A stretch of DNA of 64,000 nt from Paraburkholderia sartisoli. Its GTDB lineage: Bacteria; Pseudomonadota; Gammaproteobacteria; Burkholderiales; Burkholderiaceae. Below the pieces are notes generated by a model, which was not told the DNA's origin, did not search any database, and saw only the letters and a list, made by a program, of their open reading frames with translations. A program made the translations under genes and the position numbers. The stretch is from the NCBI RefSeq assembly GCF_900107685.1, contig NZ_FNRQ01000001.1, forward strand, positions 434,001 through 498,000, given 5' to 3'. Below are positions 8,269 through 19,098 of this stretch, piece by piece. How positions within the stretch are numbered: position 1 is the stretch's first letter; every line of letters starts with the position of its first letter.

Positions 8269-9051
8269 TTGAACGCGCGATTGCAGGACAAGGTGGCGAT
8301 CCTGACAGGTGCAGGCAGCGGAATCGGCGAAGCGGTGGCCCGGCGTTATCTCGACGAAGGCGCGCGCTGCGTGCTCGTCGACGTGAAGCCCGCGAATGAG
8401 TTCGCGCAGGCGCTGACGCAAAGCCACGGCGAGCGCGTGCTGGCCGTTTCCGCCGACGTCACGCGGCGCGATGACATCGAGCGCATCGTGTCGGCCACGC
8501 TCGGGCGCTTTGGCCGCATCGACATTCTCTTCAACAACGCGGCGCTCTTCGACATGCGCCCGCTGCTCGACGAATCCTGGGATGTGTTCGACCGCCTCTT
8601 CGCGGTCAACGTGAAGGGCATGTTCTTTCTGATGCAGCGTGTCGCGCGGCAGATGGTCGAGCAGGGGCAGGGCGGCAAGATCATCAACATGTCGTCGCAG
8701 GCGGGCCGCCGCGGCGAGGCACTCGTGTCGCACTACTGCGCGACCAAGGCCGCCGTGCTGAGCTATACGCAATCCGCCGCGCTCGCGCTCGCGCCGCATC
8801 AGATCAACGTGAACGGCATTGCACCCGGCGTCGTGGATACGCCGATGTGGAAAGAGGTCGATGCCCTCTTCGCGCGCTATGAAAACCGTCCGCCTGGCGA
8901 GAAGAAGCGTCTCGTCGGCGAAGCGGTGCCGCTCGGCCGCATGGGCGTGCCGGACGACCTGACCGGCGCGGCGCTCTTCCTCGCGTCCGCCGACGCCGAT
9001 TACATCACCGCCCAGACGCTCAACGTCGACGGCGGCAACTGGATGAGCTGA
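8269..9051 (+). CDS. Sugar-alcohol (sorbitol/L-iditol type) short-chain dehydrogenase
   Basis: Classical SDR of 260 residues that probably oxidises sorbitol, or another polyol such as xylitol, to the ketose with NAD+ (SmoS/PolS-like). TGAGSGIG is at 13-20, Asp38 after the second strand favours NAD, NNAA is at 89-92, and the catalytic set is Ser142/143, Tyr156, Lys160. The start is TTG at 8269, chosen because AGGAG at 8258-8262 lies at good spacing and the frame has no closer ATG. It is first in the operon with the ABC importer genes. Family certain; substrate inferred from context. Confidence 0.85.
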   Translation: MNARLQDKVAILTGAGSGIGEAVARRYLDEGARCVLVDVKPANEFAQALTQSHGERVLAVSADVTRRDDIERIVSATLGRFGRIDILFNNAALFDMRPLLDESWDVFDRLFAVNVKGMFFLMQRVARQMVEQGQGGKIINMSSQAGRRGEALVSHYCATKAAVLSYTQSAALALAPHQINVNGIAPGVVDTPMWKEVDALFARYENRPPGEKKRLVGEAVPLGRMGVPDDLTGAALFLASADADYITAQTLNVDGGNWMS

Positions 9052-9119
9052 ACCAGCACGCTGTACCCATCCGCCAGAAGCATCACACGAAGAACGACTA
9101 ATCCAGAAGGAGACAACTC

Positions 9120-10442
9120 ATGAAACCCGCCTTCCAGACCGCGCTCAAGCTGTTCGGCGCCAGCGCGGCCGCCTGTGCCGCGTTGAACGCATCGGCCGCG
9201 ACCGTCACGATCGCAGCCCTCAACAACCCGGACATGATCGAACTGAAGAAGCTCTCGTCGAACTTCGAGCAGGCCAATCCGGACGTCAAGCTGAACTGGG
9301 TGATTCTCGAGGAAAACGTGCTGCGCCAGCGCGCCACGACCGACATCACGACCAACAGCGGCCAGTTCGACGTGATGATGATCGGCACGTACGAAGCGCC
9401 GCAGTGGGGCAAGCGCGGCTGGCTCGCGCCGATCACGGGCCTCTCCGCCGACTACGATCTCAACGACGTCGTGAAGACCGCGCGTGACGGCCTGTCGTAC
9501 AACAACCAGTTGTACGCGTTGCCGTTCTACGTCGAAAGCTCGATGACGTTCTACCGCAAGGACCTGTTCGCGGCGAAGGGCCTGAAGATGCCCGACCAGC
9601 CGACCTATGACCAGATCAAGGAATTCGCCGACAAGCTCACCGACAAGGCCAGCGGCACGTACGGCATCTGTCTGCGCGGCAAGGCGGGCTGGGGCGAAAA
9701 CATGGCGTACGTGACGACGCTCGTCAACACGTTCGGCGGCCGCTGGTTCGACGAAAAGTGGCACGCACAGCTGACGTCGCCGGAATGGAAGAAGGCGGTG
9801 AACTTCTACGTCGACCTGCTGAAGAAAGACGGCCCGCCGGGAGCCAGTTCGAACGGCTTCAACGAAAACCTGACGCTGATGTCCTCGGGCAAGTGCGCGA
9901 TGTGGATCGACGCGACGGTCGCGGCCGGCATGCTCTACAACAAGACGCAATCGCAGGTTGCCGACAAGATCGGTTTCGCCGCCGCGCCGACGGAAGTCAC
10001 GCCGAACGGCTCACACTGGCTGTGGTCGTGGGCGCTGGCGATTCCGAAGTCGTCGAAGCAGCAGGAAGCCGCGAAGAAGTTCATCTCGTGGGCAACCTCG
10101 AAGCAGTACATCGAACTCGTCGCGAAGGATGAAGGCTGGGCATCGGTGCCGCCGGGTACGCGTCAGTCGACGTACGCGCGCCCCGAGTACCAGAAGGCCG
10201 CGCCGTTCGCGAGCTTCGTGCTGAAGGCGATCGAAACGGCGGATCCGAACCATCCGACCGCGAAGCCCGTGCCGTACACCGGTGTGCAGTTCGTCGGCAT
10301 TCCGGAGTTCCAGTCGTTCGGCACGGTGGTCGGCCAGAGCATCTCGGGCGCCGTCGCGGGCCAGATGACGGTCGATCAGGCGCTCGCCGCCGGTCAGGCA
10401 ACCGCCGATCGCGCCGTGCGTCAGGCGGGTTACCAGAAGTAG
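9120..10442 (+). CDS. Polyol/sugar ABC transporter substrate-binding protein
   Basis: Periplasmic binding protein of the CUT1 (maltose-type) class, 440 residues, similar in type to SmoE/MtlE sorbitol-mannitol binders. A Sec signal peptide occupies about residues 1-26 (ending NASA/A). The mature part has the usual alternating two-domain pattern and the conserved W-rich ligand region (GSHWLWSWALAIPKSS). ATG 9120 follows AGAAGGAGA. It lies 68 bases after the SDR and 115 bases before the first permease. High expression relative to the permeases would be typical, but no separate hairpin was resolved. Confidence 0.92.
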   Translation: MKPAFQTALKLFGASAAACAALNASAATVTIAALNNPDMIELKKLSSNFEQANPDVKLNWVILEENVLRQRATTDITTNSGQFDVMMIGTYEAPQWGKRGWLAPITGLSADYDLNDVVKTARDGLSYNNQLYALPFYVESSMTFYRKDLFAAKGLKMPDQPTYDQIKEFADKLTDKASGTYGICLRGKAGWGENMAYVTTLVNTFGGRWFDEKWHAQLTSPEWKKAVNFYVDLLKKDGPPGASSNGFNENLTLMSSGKCAMWIDATVAAGMLYNKTQSQVADKIGFAAAPTEVTPNGSHWLWSWALAIPKSSKQQEAAKKFISWATSKQYIELVAKDEGWASVPPGTRQSTYARPEYQKAAPFASFVLKAIETADPNHPTAKPVPYTGVQFVGIPEFQSFGTVVGQSISGAVAGQMTVDQALAAGQATADRAVRQAGYQK

Positions 10443-10557
10443 ACGTAACCCGCGGTCAAAGCGCCGGCTGACGCATACGCGTCAGCCGGAACGCAGCAGC
10501 TCAGCGGGCTGCCGGTGTCCCGTAGCCCGCGTACTACCCCAGACAGGTGGTCCGATC

Positions 10558-11493
10558 ATGCCTCATCTGCGCCTTCCGCTCATGCAAGCCCCTCCCCAAA
10601 CCGAAAAGGAACGCGAGACCCGCAAGGCGGCGTCCGCGCGATGGCTGGTTTCGCCATCGGTTGCCGTGCTCGTGTTGTGGATGGCGATTCCGCTCGCGAT
10701 GACGATCTGGTTTTCGTTCTCGCGCTACAACCTGCTCAATCCCGACCTGAAGGGTTTCGCGGGTCTCGACAACTACAAGTATCTCGCCACTGATCCAGCC
10801 TTCGGGCCGTCGATCCTGATCACGCTGGAGCTGATTGGCTCGGTGCTGCTCATTACCGTGGTCGGCGGGATCCTGATGTCGGTGCTGTTCGACCGCAAGT
10901 TCTACGGCATGGGCGTGGCGCGCCTGCTCGCCATCGCGCCGTTCTTCGTGATGCCGACGGTCAGCGCGCTGATCTGGAAGAACATGATCCTGCACCCGGT
11001 GTATGGCCTCATCGCACAGGGCATGCGTGCGATCGGCCTCACGCCGATCGACTGGTTCGCCGACTATCCATTGATCGCCGTGGAGATGATCGTCGCGTGG
11101 CAGTGGCTGCCGTTCGCGTTTTTGATCCTGTTCACGGCAATCCAGTCGCTCGACCAGGAGCAGAAGGAAGCGGCGCGCATCGACGGCGCCGGCCCGATCT
11201 CGATGTTCTTCTACATCACGTTGCCCCACCTGAGACGGGCGATCGCGGTGGTGGTGATGATGGAAACGATTTTCCTGCTGTCGATCTTCGCCGAAATCTA
11301 TACGACGACGGGCGGCGGTCCGGGCACGGCGACAACCAATCTGTCGTACCTGATCTACGCGCTCGGGCTTCAGCAGTTCGACATCGGGCTGGCTTCCGCA
11401 GGCGGGATTCTCGCGGTGGTGCTGGCGAATATCGTGTCGATCTTCCTCGTGCGTATGCTCGCGAAGAACCTGAAAGGGGAGTACGAAAAATGA
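10558..11493 (+). CDS. Polyol ABC transporter permease 1
   Basis: Inner-membrane subunit of the importer, 311 residues, six predicted helices after a charged N-terminus. The EAA loop reads EAARIDGAGP and contacts the ATPase. It is MalF/SmoF-like. Start ATG 10558 follows ACAGGTGG; a second Met nine codons in (10582) is an alternative. Its stop overlaps the start of permease 2 (ATGA), so the two are translationally coupled. Confidence 0.92.
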   Translation: MPHLRLPLMQAPPQTEKERETRKAASARWLVSPSVAVLVLWMAIPLAMTIWFSFSRYNLLNPDLKGFAGLDNYKYLATDPAFGPSILITLELIGSVLLITVVGGILMSVLFDRKFYGMGVARLLAIAPFFVMPTVSALIWKNMILHPVYGLIAQGMRAIGLTPIDWFADYPLIAVEMIVAWQWLPFAFLILFTAIQSLDQEQKEAARIDGAGPISMFFYITLPHLRRAIAVVVMMETIFLLSIFAEIYTTTGGGPGTATTNLSYLIYALGLQQFDIGLASAGGILAVVLANIVSIFLVRMLAKNLKGEYEK

Positions 11494-12353
11494 GCCAGCT
11501 TGCCGCTACCTCCGTTGCAACGGCTTCGTCGATCAATTCGCCGATGGCGAAGCTTCGACGCAGCATCCCCGGCATCCTCGCGTGGTTCGTCGCGCTGCTG
11601 CTGTTCTTCCCGATCTTCTGGATGACGATCACCGCGTTCAAGACGGAGCAGCAGGCGTACTCGTCGTCGCTCTTTTTCACGCCGACGCTCGACAGCTTTC
11701 GCGAGGTGTTCGCGCGCAGCAATTACTTTGCGTTCGCCTGGAATTCGATCCTGATTTCAGTGGGCGTGACGGTGCTGTGCCTGATCCTCGCCGTGCCGGC
11801 CGCGTACGCGATGGCGTTCTTCCCGACGCGCCGCACGCAGAAAGTGCTGCTGTGGATGCTGTCGACGAAGATGATGCCGTCCGTCGGCGTGCTGGTGCCG
11901 ATCTATCTGCTGTGGAAGGACACCGGACTGCTCGACACGGTGTCTGGCCTCGTGATCGTCTATACGCTCATCAACCTGCCGATCGCGATCTGGATGTCGT
12001 TCACGTATTTCGCTGAAATACCGCGCGACATCCTCGAAGCGGGACGGATCGACGGCGCGGCGACGTGGCAGGAGATCGTCTATCTGCTGATGCCGATGTC
12101 GTTGCCGGGTCTTGCGTCGACGTCGCTCCTGCTCGTGATCCTGTCGTGGAACGAAGCGTTCTGGAGCATCAACCTGTCGAGTTCGAACGCCGCGCCGCTG
12201 ACGGTGTTCATCGCGTCGTATTCGAGCCCTGAAGGCCTCTTCTGGGCCAAGCTCTCGGCGGCTTCGCTGCTGGCGGTCGCGCCGATCCTGATCGTCGGCT
12301 GGCTGTCGCAGAAGCAGCTGGTGCGTGGCCTTACGTTCGGGGCGGTCAAATGA
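11490..12353 (+). CDS. Polyol ABC transporter permease 2
   Basis: MalG/SmoG-type permease, 287 residues with six helices and the EAA motif EAGRIDGAATWQ. ATG 11490 overlaps the previous stop and follows AAAGGGGAG, which decides this start over the longer open frame. Its stop overlaps the HAD gene start (ATGA), continuing a tightly coupled string. Confidence 0.92.
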   Translation: MSQLAATSVATASSINSPMAKLRRSIPGILAWFVALLLFFPIFWMTITAFKTEQQAYSSSLFFTPTLDSFREVFARSNYFAFAWNSILISVGVTVLCLILAVPAAYAMAFFPTRRTQKVLLWMLSTKMMPSVGVLVPIYLLWKDTGLLDTVSGLVIVYTLINLPIAIWMSFTYFAEIPRDILEAGRIDGAATWQEIVYLLMPMSLPGLASTSLLLVILSWNEAFWSINLSSSNAAPLTVFIASYSSPEGLFWAKLSAASLLAVAPILIVGWLSQKQLVRGLTFGAVK

Positions 12354-13039
12354 CAGTGTCGACTCACGCGCTGATCTGCGATTGCGACGGGGTGCTGATC
12401 GACAGCGAAGCGATCGCGGCGCGGATGCTCGTACACGAACTGGAATCGCGCTGGCCCGACGCGGATGTCGCGCCCATCGTGATGCCGCTCCTCGGCATGC
12501 GCACCGAGCACGTGCTCGATGCGACGGCCGCGCAGCTCGAGCGCACGCTGAGCGCCGCCGACATCGAGGCGATCCGCGATGCGGTGAGCGTCGGCGCGAT
12601 GGAAGCGCCGCTCGTCGAGGGTATCGTCGCGGCGCTCGGGCAGGTTCCACTGCGCAAGGCCTGCGCGAGCAACAGCAACACGGCCTATGTGCAGGCGGTG
12701 CTGGCGCGTACCGGGCTCGTCGAGTTTTTCGGCGATCGCGTGTTTTGCGCCGACAGCGTCGCGCAACCGAAGCCCGCGCCGGACGTTTATCTGGCCGCCG
12801 CGCGCGGTTTGAACCTGACGCCGCACGCGTGCCTCGTGGTTGAAGACAGCGTGACGGGCGTGCGCGCGGCGAGCGCGGCCGGCATGACCGTGATCGGCTT
12901 TATCGGCGGCGGCCACGCGAACGAGGCGCAGATCGAGGCGCTGCGCGCAGCCGGCGCGGTACACGTGTTCGACGACATGCGGCAACTGCCGGTATTCGTC
13001 ACGCAATGGATGGAGCGCGTCGCCATTGGCTCGCATTGA
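12350..13039 (+). CDS. HAD-family hydrolase (sugar/polyol-phosphate phosphatase-like)
   Basis: Haloacid-dehalogenase phosphatase of the beta-phosphoglucomutase/phosphoglycolate phosphatase type, 229 residues. Nucleophile Asp11 and general acid Asp13 lie in CDCDGVLIDSE, a Ser/Asn motif in CASNSN, Lys in KPAPDVYL and the acidic motif in VVEDSVTG. It is embedded between permease 2 (4-base overlap) and the ATPase gene (65-base gap), so it belongs to the import operon. Removing inhibitory polyol phosphates or dephosphorylating an intermediate is a plausible role; the substrate is unknown. Confidence 0.87.
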   Translation: MTVSTHALICDCDGVLIDSEAIAARMLVHELESRWPDADVAPIVMPLLGMRTEHVLDATAAQLERTLSAADIEAIRDAVSVGAMEAPLVEGIVAALGQVPLRKACASNSNTAYVQAVLARTGLVEFFGDRVFCADSVAQPKPAPDVYLAAARGLNLTPHACLVVEDSVTGVRAASAAGMTVIGFIGGGHANEAQIEALRAAGAVHVFDDMRQLPVFVTQWMERVAIGSH

Positions 13040-13104
13040 TGCGAAGCGGCGCGCACGATTAACGTGAAAGTGAAAGCATCAGCAGCACCATCGGGAGACA
13101 CATC

Positions 13105-14214
13105 ATGGCAAGCCTGACCCTGCGCGACATCGCGAAGCGCTACGACGAAACCGAAGTGATGCGCAACATCAACCTCGACATCGCGGACGGCGAGTTCGTC
13201 GTATTCGTGGGGCCGAGCGGCTGCGGAAAATCGACGCTGATGCGCATGATCGCCGGCCTCGAGGACATCAGCAGCGGCGACCTGAACATCGACGGCACAC
13301 GCGTCAACGACATTCCGCCGGCCAAGCGCGGCATCGCGATGGTGTTCCAGTCGTACGCGCTCTATCCGCACATGACGCTGTACGACAACATGGCGTTCGG
13401 CCTGAAACTCGCCGGCACGAAAAAGCCGGAAATCGACGCGGCCGTGCGCAACGCGGCGAAGATCCTGCACATCGACCATCTGCTCGACCGCAAGCCGAAG
13501 CAGCTGTCGGGCGGCCAGCGTCAACGCGTCGCGATTGGCCGCGCGATCACGCGCAAGCCGAAGGTGTTTCTGTTCGACGAACCGCTGTCGAATCTCGACG
13601 CGGCACTGCGCGTGAAGATGCGTCTCGAGTTCGCGCGCCTGCACGACGAGCTGAAGACCACGATGATCTACGTGACGCACGATCAGGTCGAAGCCATGAC
13701 GCTTGCCGACAAGATCGTCGTGCTGTCAGCGGGGAACATCGAGCAGGTCGGCAGCCCGAACCGGCTGTATCACGCGCCGGCGAACCGTTTTGTCGCGGGT
13801 TTCATCGGCTCGCCGAAGATGAACTTCTTCGAAGGCACGGTGCAGTCGGTGACGGCGGATGGCGTGACGGTGCGCTACGACACGGGCGAAACGCAGCGCG
13901 TGGCCGTGGAGCCTTCGAACGTGAAGGAAGGCGACAAGGTGACTGTCGGTATCCGGCCTGAACACACGCACGTGAATTCGGGCGAATACGGTGTTTCGGT
14001 GACGACGATGGCGATCGAATCGCTCGGCGACGCGGCGTATCTGTATGCCGAATCGAGCGTGGCGCCCGATGGTGTCATCGCGCGCATTCCGCCGCTGGAA
14101 CACCATGACCGTGGCGAGACGCTGAAGCTGGGCGCGACGCCGGATCACTGCCATCTGTTCGATGCGAACGGCCAGGCGTTCGAGCGCAAGATCATCGAGG
14201 TGCTGGCGGCCTGA
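13105..14214 (+). CDS. Polyol ABC transporter ATP-binding protein (MalK/SmoK type)
   Basis: ATPase of the importer, 369 residues. Walker [10 protein letters not shown] is at 36-44, the signature LSGGQRQ at 134-140 and Walker B VFLFDEP at 154-160. A C-terminal TOBE-type regulatory region begins near 235, as in MalK/UgpC proteins. GGGAG precedes ATG 13105. It is the last gene of the SDR-SBP-permease-permease-HAD-ATPase operon and is followed by a terminator at 14287-14327. Confidence 0.93.
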   Translation: MASLTLRDIAKRYDETEVMRNINLDIADGEFVVFVGPSGCGKSTLMRMIAGLEDISSGDLNIDGTRVNDIPPAKRGIAMVFQSYALYPHMTLYDNMAFGLKLAGTKKPEIDAAVRNAAKILHIDHLLDRKPKQLSGGQRQRVAIGRAITRKPKVFLFDEPLSNLDAALRVKMRLEFARLHDELKTTMIYVTHDQVEAMTLADKIVVLSAGNIEQVGSPNRLYHAPANRFVAGFIGSPKMNFFEGTVQSVTADGVTVRYDTGETQRVAVEPSNVKEGDKVTVGIRPEHTHVNSGEYGVSVTTMAIESLGDAAYLYAESSVAPDGVIARIPPLEHHDRGETLKLGATPDHCHLFDANGQAFERKIIEVLAA

Positions 14215-14286
14215 AGTTTCGGTGTGTTGTGTCGTGGCGCGGCGCTAAAGCCAGTCGCGCCGCAAAGCCCGAACGGGCAATTGACT

Positions 14287-14327
14287 GCTGCGCCGTCTGC
14301 CGTCTCCGCTGCGGCGCAGCTTTTTTT
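14287..14327 (+). terminator. Intrinsic terminator of the polyol import operon
   Basis: A 9-bp stem GCTGCGCCG/CGGCGCAGC with a loop of about 16 bases, followed by seven Ts. It is 73 bases after the ATPase stop. Confidence 0.8.
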
Positions 14328-14365
14328 GCGTTAGCGCTTGCGGCCGGCTTTGGCCGTCTCATGTC

Positions 14366-14400
14366 GACCGGAGTTCGCGCTTTAGCGCGTTACTCCGGTC
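14366..14400 (-). repeat. Covarying hairpin repeat, copy C
   Basis: Outer arms GACCGGAGT/ACTCCGGTC show a compensated change of one base pair relative to copies A, B and D; the inner stem is CGCGC/GCGCG with the same TAAA loop on the minus strand. The flank on the minus strand, GTCGACATGAGAC, keeps the pattern with one change in the Shine-Dalgarno. It lies between the end of the regulator gene and the import operon terminator, not in front of a gene. Confidence 0.88.
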
Positions 14401-14409
14401 CCACGCAAG

Positions 14410-15369
14410 TTATTGCTGCGTTCCCTCTTCCAGCGCCGCGCGCGCGCAGCGCTCGTCGGTCACGAGACCCGACAGCCAGCCGCCCTTCAACGCGGCAATC
14501 ACCGCATCGCGTTTGCGCTCGCCGCCGGCGAAGCCGATCGTCGGCCGCTTCGGTGGCGAATCCAGATAGAGGCTCGTGACGCGATTGCCGGTCGGTGACA
14601 CGACCCTTGCGCCCGCCGCGTTGATCGGCAGCCCCAGCATTTCCGCCACCGCGCCGCGCTGAACCAGGTCCTTCACCTCGGCCGACGTGATGAACCCGTC
14701 CTCATGTAGCGGACAGTTCGGCCCGATATTGCCGATCCCCACAAACGCGACATCCGCCGACCCCGACAGCGATTCGACGATGCGATACAGCCGGTGATTG
14801 ACCCACTGCGCGCGCTCGGCTTCGCTATCGGCGATCAGCGGCGCGGGCAGCAAGAAGTGCTTGCCACCGGTTTTCTCGGAGATATGCAGCGCGACGTCGT
14901 AGCGGTTCGACGAGCCGTCCTGCGCGATCGCGCCCACCATCGACACCAGCCGGTGCTGCGGCCGGTCGAGTTGCGCGATCTGGTCGACGGCGGCCTTCAG
15001 CGTACGCCCGCTGCTCACCGCGACGATCATCGGCTTTTCATCGAGCAGATAGCGCTCCATCACCTGTGCGCCCGCGACGGCCAGCTTGCGGTCGATCTCT
15101 TCGGGCGTGTCGTCGTCGACCGGGACGATTTCGCAGAACGACAGCCCGTAGCGCTTCGACAGCTGGTCGGCAAGCGCGAGGCAGTCGGCCAGCTGATGAT
15201 CGACGCGCACGCGAATCAGGTTCTTCTCGACCGCGAACGCGACGAGCCGCTGCGCGACCGGGCGTGACACCTGGAGTTTTTCGGCGATCTCGTTCTGGGT
15301 GTTGCCCGCGACGTAATAGAGCCACGCGGCGCGGGTGGCGAGATCGAGTTTTTCGGTAGACCTGGACAC
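14410..15369 (-). CDS. SorC/DeoR-type sugar-binding transcriptional regulator
   Basis: Regulator of 319 residues with an N-terminal helix-turn-helix (about 23-46, NTQNEIAEKLQVSRP) and a C-terminal sugar-binding domain of the SorC family (GIGNIGP, SPTGNRVTSLYL). Such proteins (SorC, SmoC, DeoR-like) sense a phosphorylated sugar or polyol. It is downstream of xylB on the same strand (144-base gap) and convergent with the importer operon. The likely targets are the two shared promoter modules at 8017-8106 and 18634-18729; this is inferred from position. Confidence 0.88.
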   Translation of the reverse strand: MSRSTEKLDLATRAAWLYYVAGNTQNEIAEKLQVSRPVAQRLVAFAVEKNLIRVRVDHQLADCLALADQLSKRYGLSFCEIVPVDDDTPEEIDRKLAVAGAQVMERYLLDEKPMIVAVSSGRTLKAAVDQIAQLDRPQHRLVSMVGAIAQDGSSNRYDVALHISEKTGGKHFLLPAPLIADSEAERAQWVNHRLYRIVESLSGSADVAFVGIGNIGPNCPLHEDGFITSAEVKDLVQRGAVAEMLGLPINAAGARVVSPTGNRVTSLYLDSPPKRPTIGFAGGERKRDAVIAALKGGWLSGLVTDERCARAALEEGTQQ

Positions 15370-15513
15370 GATGGATCTTTGACGTGAGCGGCTTGCGCCG
15401 CGTGACAGGGTTCGCTGCGTCGACGAACGGGAAGGGATCGCGCGCCGATGATAGCAGTCGTCTTTCTAAAACCAGTTGCGCGTCCAGACGCCGGACGCGC
15501 TCACATCAATGGC

Positions 15514-16995
<1,482 letters not shown>

Positions 16996-17130
16996 GGGCG
17001 CGGAACCTTCGTCATTGGGATGCGCTACTTTATCCGCACACGGCAGCCATCGCCATGCGCATTAGACCTGGCTCGCGTGCATGCGCGTCGAGCCCGTGTT
17101 TCACCACGCGCGGGTTCGATCGCGTTGCGA

Positions 17131-18525
17131 TCAGCCGCGCTTCGCGAGCCACGCGTCGACGCGGCTCAACGCGGCCCGTAGTGCGCTTTCCAGCTTCGGT
17201 GTCTGCGCCATGCTGCCCCACAGCAGACGATCGGCGCAGAACGCCTGTAGCGGGTCCGGCGCGGCGAAGAAACCGCGCGCGACGCGCTCGTCCATCACGC
17301 CGTCCTGATACGCGTACGGCAGCGTGCCGGCCTGCCAGCGGTCGAGGAAGCGGAAGAACAGCGCGGGCAGCATCGCCGTCGCCGCCGGTTCGACGCCGCG
17401 TGCGAAGCACTCCGAGAGTGTGGGCGCGATGAAGCCGGGAATCTTCGAGAAGCCGTCGGCGGCAACGCGCTGGTTCGTGTCCTGGATGAAGGGATTGCTG
17501 AAGCGTTCCAGCACGACGTCGCGATAGCGTTCGAGGTCGAGCGGGCTCGGCGTGAGACACGGAATCACGTCCTGCGTGACGTAGTCGTACGCGAGCTTCT
17601 GGATGTCGGGGTCGATCGTGCCTTCGTGGATATAGCGCAGCCCGATGAGCGTCCCCGCCCACGCGATGCAGCTGTGCGTCGCGTTCAGTATCCGGATCTT
17701 CGCTTCCTCGTAGGGCAGCACCGATTCGACCAGTTCCGCGCCAACCTTTTCCCACGCGGGACGCCCCGCGCGGAAGTTGTCTTCGATCACCCACTGGATG
17801 AACGCCTCGCCCATCACCGGGCAGGCGTCGTTGAAGCCGGTTGCCGCGAGTACGCGTTCGCGGACGTCGTCCGTGGGGCGCGGCGTGATGCGGTCGACCA
17901 TCGAATTCGGCGAGCTCGTGTTCGCGTCGAACCAGGCTTTGAGCGCCGTGTCGCCGCGCCGGTCGAGAAACTCGCTCATGCCCGCATGAAAGCGCTCGCC
18001 GTTGCTGCGCAGGTTGTCGCACGACTGCAGCGTGACGGGGCCCGCGTTGCGCTTCATCCGCGCTTCGAGGATCGCTGAGAGCGCACCATAGATGGTGATG
18101 CGGCCGCCTTTGAGGTCGGCGGCGAGATCGGCGTTGGCGGTATCGAGGTGGTCGTGTTCGTCGAGGTAATAGCCGCCCTCGGTGACGGTGAACGCGATGA
18201 TCTTGCAGGCCGGATCGGAACCGGCTTCGACGAGCCCCGCGAGATCGGCCGACCACGGCAGCACGCGTTCGATCGAGCGGATGGTTTCGTACGCGCGCTC
18301 GCCGTGCGGCGTGACGGTTTCGAGCGTATAGACGCCGCCCTGCGAGGCAAGCGCCTCCAGCACGGCGTTCATGTCGCCACGGATATTGCCGCCGGTCAGC
18401 GACCAGTGCGGCTCGCCGGCCGCGCGCGCCGCGTTGAGCCGGTGCAGATACCACGCCTGATGCGCGCGGTGAAACGATCCCGCGCCGATGTGCAGGATCA
18501 CCTGGACGTTCGCGTCGCTGCTCAT
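17131..18525 (-). CDS. dalD: D-arabinitol 4-dehydrogenase (mannitol dehydrogenase family)
   Basis: NAD-dependent long-chain polyol dehydrogenase, 464 residues, converting D-arabitol to D-xylulose and possibly D-mannitol to D-fructose. The N-terminal [17 protein letters not shown] stretch, [19 protein letters not shown] and VIEDNF are family hallmarks; the catalytic Lys region is [13 protein letters not shown]. The chain resembles Klebsiella DalD more closely than MtlD-type mannitol dehydrogenases, as I recall them. ATG 18525 is preceded by AGGAGAC, contributed by hairpin repeat D. It is first in dalD-xylB-sorC-type and divergent from an AraC-type gene. Confidence 0.87.
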   Translation of the reverse strand: MSSDANVQVILHIGAGSFHRAHQAWYLHRLNAARAAGEPHWSLTGGNIRGDMNAVLEALASQGGVYTLETVTPHGERAYETIRSIERVLPWSADLAGLVEAGSDPACKIIAFTVTEGGYYLDEHDHLDTANADLAADLKGGRITIYGALSAILEARMKRNAGPVTLQSCDNLRSNGERFHAGMSEFLDRRGDTALKAWFDANTSSPNSMVDRITPRPTDDVRERVLAATGFNDACPVMGEAFIQWVIEDNFRAGRPAWEKVGAELVESVLPYEEAKIRILNATHSCIAWAGTLIGLRYIHEGTIDPDIQKLAYDYVTQDVIPCLTPSPLDLERYRDVVLERFSNPFIQDTNQRVAADGFSKIPGFIAPTLSECFARGVEPAATAMLPALFFRFLDRWQAGTLPYAYQDGVMDERVARGFFAAPDPLQAFCADRLLWGSMAQTPKLESALRAALSRVDAWLAKRG

Positions 18526-18539
18526 ACTCGTCTCCTGTC

Positions 18540-18574
18540 GACCAGAGTTGACGCTTTAGCGTCTTACTCTGGTC
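18540..18574 (-). repeat. Covarying hairpin repeat, copy D, with flanking Shine-Dalgarno
   Basis: Outer arms GACCAGAGT/ACTCTGGTC, inner stem GACGC/GCGTC, TAAA loop. On the minus strand it is followed by GTCGACAGGAGACGAG and the dalD ATG. The other side continues as CCATGCAAG...GTTGCTG, also similar in copies C and E. Confidence 0.92.
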
Positions 18575-18634
18575 CCATGCAAGATGGTTGCTGTACTGTT
18601 GCGCGCGTCTTTAGCGTGCGCTTTGCTTGGTGCT

Positions 18635-18729
18635 AGAGCATTTGCTCTGTACGTGAACGAATGATCGTATCCGGCGAATCGAAAGTCAAGGCAATGCGGG
18701 ATGCTTTCTGTGGCGCAGCGCGGCGTGAA
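18635..18729 (-). promoter_or_regulatory. Polyol regulatory module copy 2 (dalD promoter)
   Basis: Minus strand: GCCGCGCTGC upstream (complement of 18714-18723), GCATTGC, then TTGACT (complement of 18684-18689), a 17-base spacer and GATCAT (complement of 18661-18666). ATTCGTTCAC follows, and the palindrome AGAGCAAATGCTCT (complement of 18635-18648). All elements match the module at 8017-8106 in order and spacing within 1-3 bases. Confidence 0.72.
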
Positions 18730-19098
18730 AGGCTTTCCGCGCGTTGCCGGTGGCGGTGTGCAGTGCGCAACACGACCGCCAACCCCCGGCTGCTGCGATG
18801 CATCAAATTTGACGTTTTCCGCGTCAGTGCTTACCCCGATGCAAAAAAGTATCGGTAAGCGGTTTCATTTTGAGTGGATCGAAACGCGTTTGACGTCTAC
18901 TTTTCGCTATACAGGATGAAGCGCCGCGGCGCACTGTGCAGGGGCGCCCCACACGGGCCGCAGCCGTCCAACGTCCAATGGAGGAAGACACGAGATGATC
19001 GCCATCGCATCGGCATCGAAGGCCGTTCCCCGAATGCAGCGGCGTTTGCATGCGGCTGCCGCCGCATGAAGCGCGCGCGACGTCATCAGGAGGGCTCC

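Larger units (their letters stand above)
18526..19098. other. Divergent intergenic region between dalD and the AraC-type gene
   Basis: 573 bases. The left half carries hairpin copy D and the dalD regulatory module. In the right half (18730-19098) I see no convincing gene; the AraC gene promoter should be here. A TATACA at 18908 has no matching -35. Confidence 0.6.

Noticed and set aside
18890..18913. TTGACG and TATACA upstream of the AraC-type gene as a promoter
   Set aside because: The spacer is only 12 bases, too short for a sigma-70 promoter.
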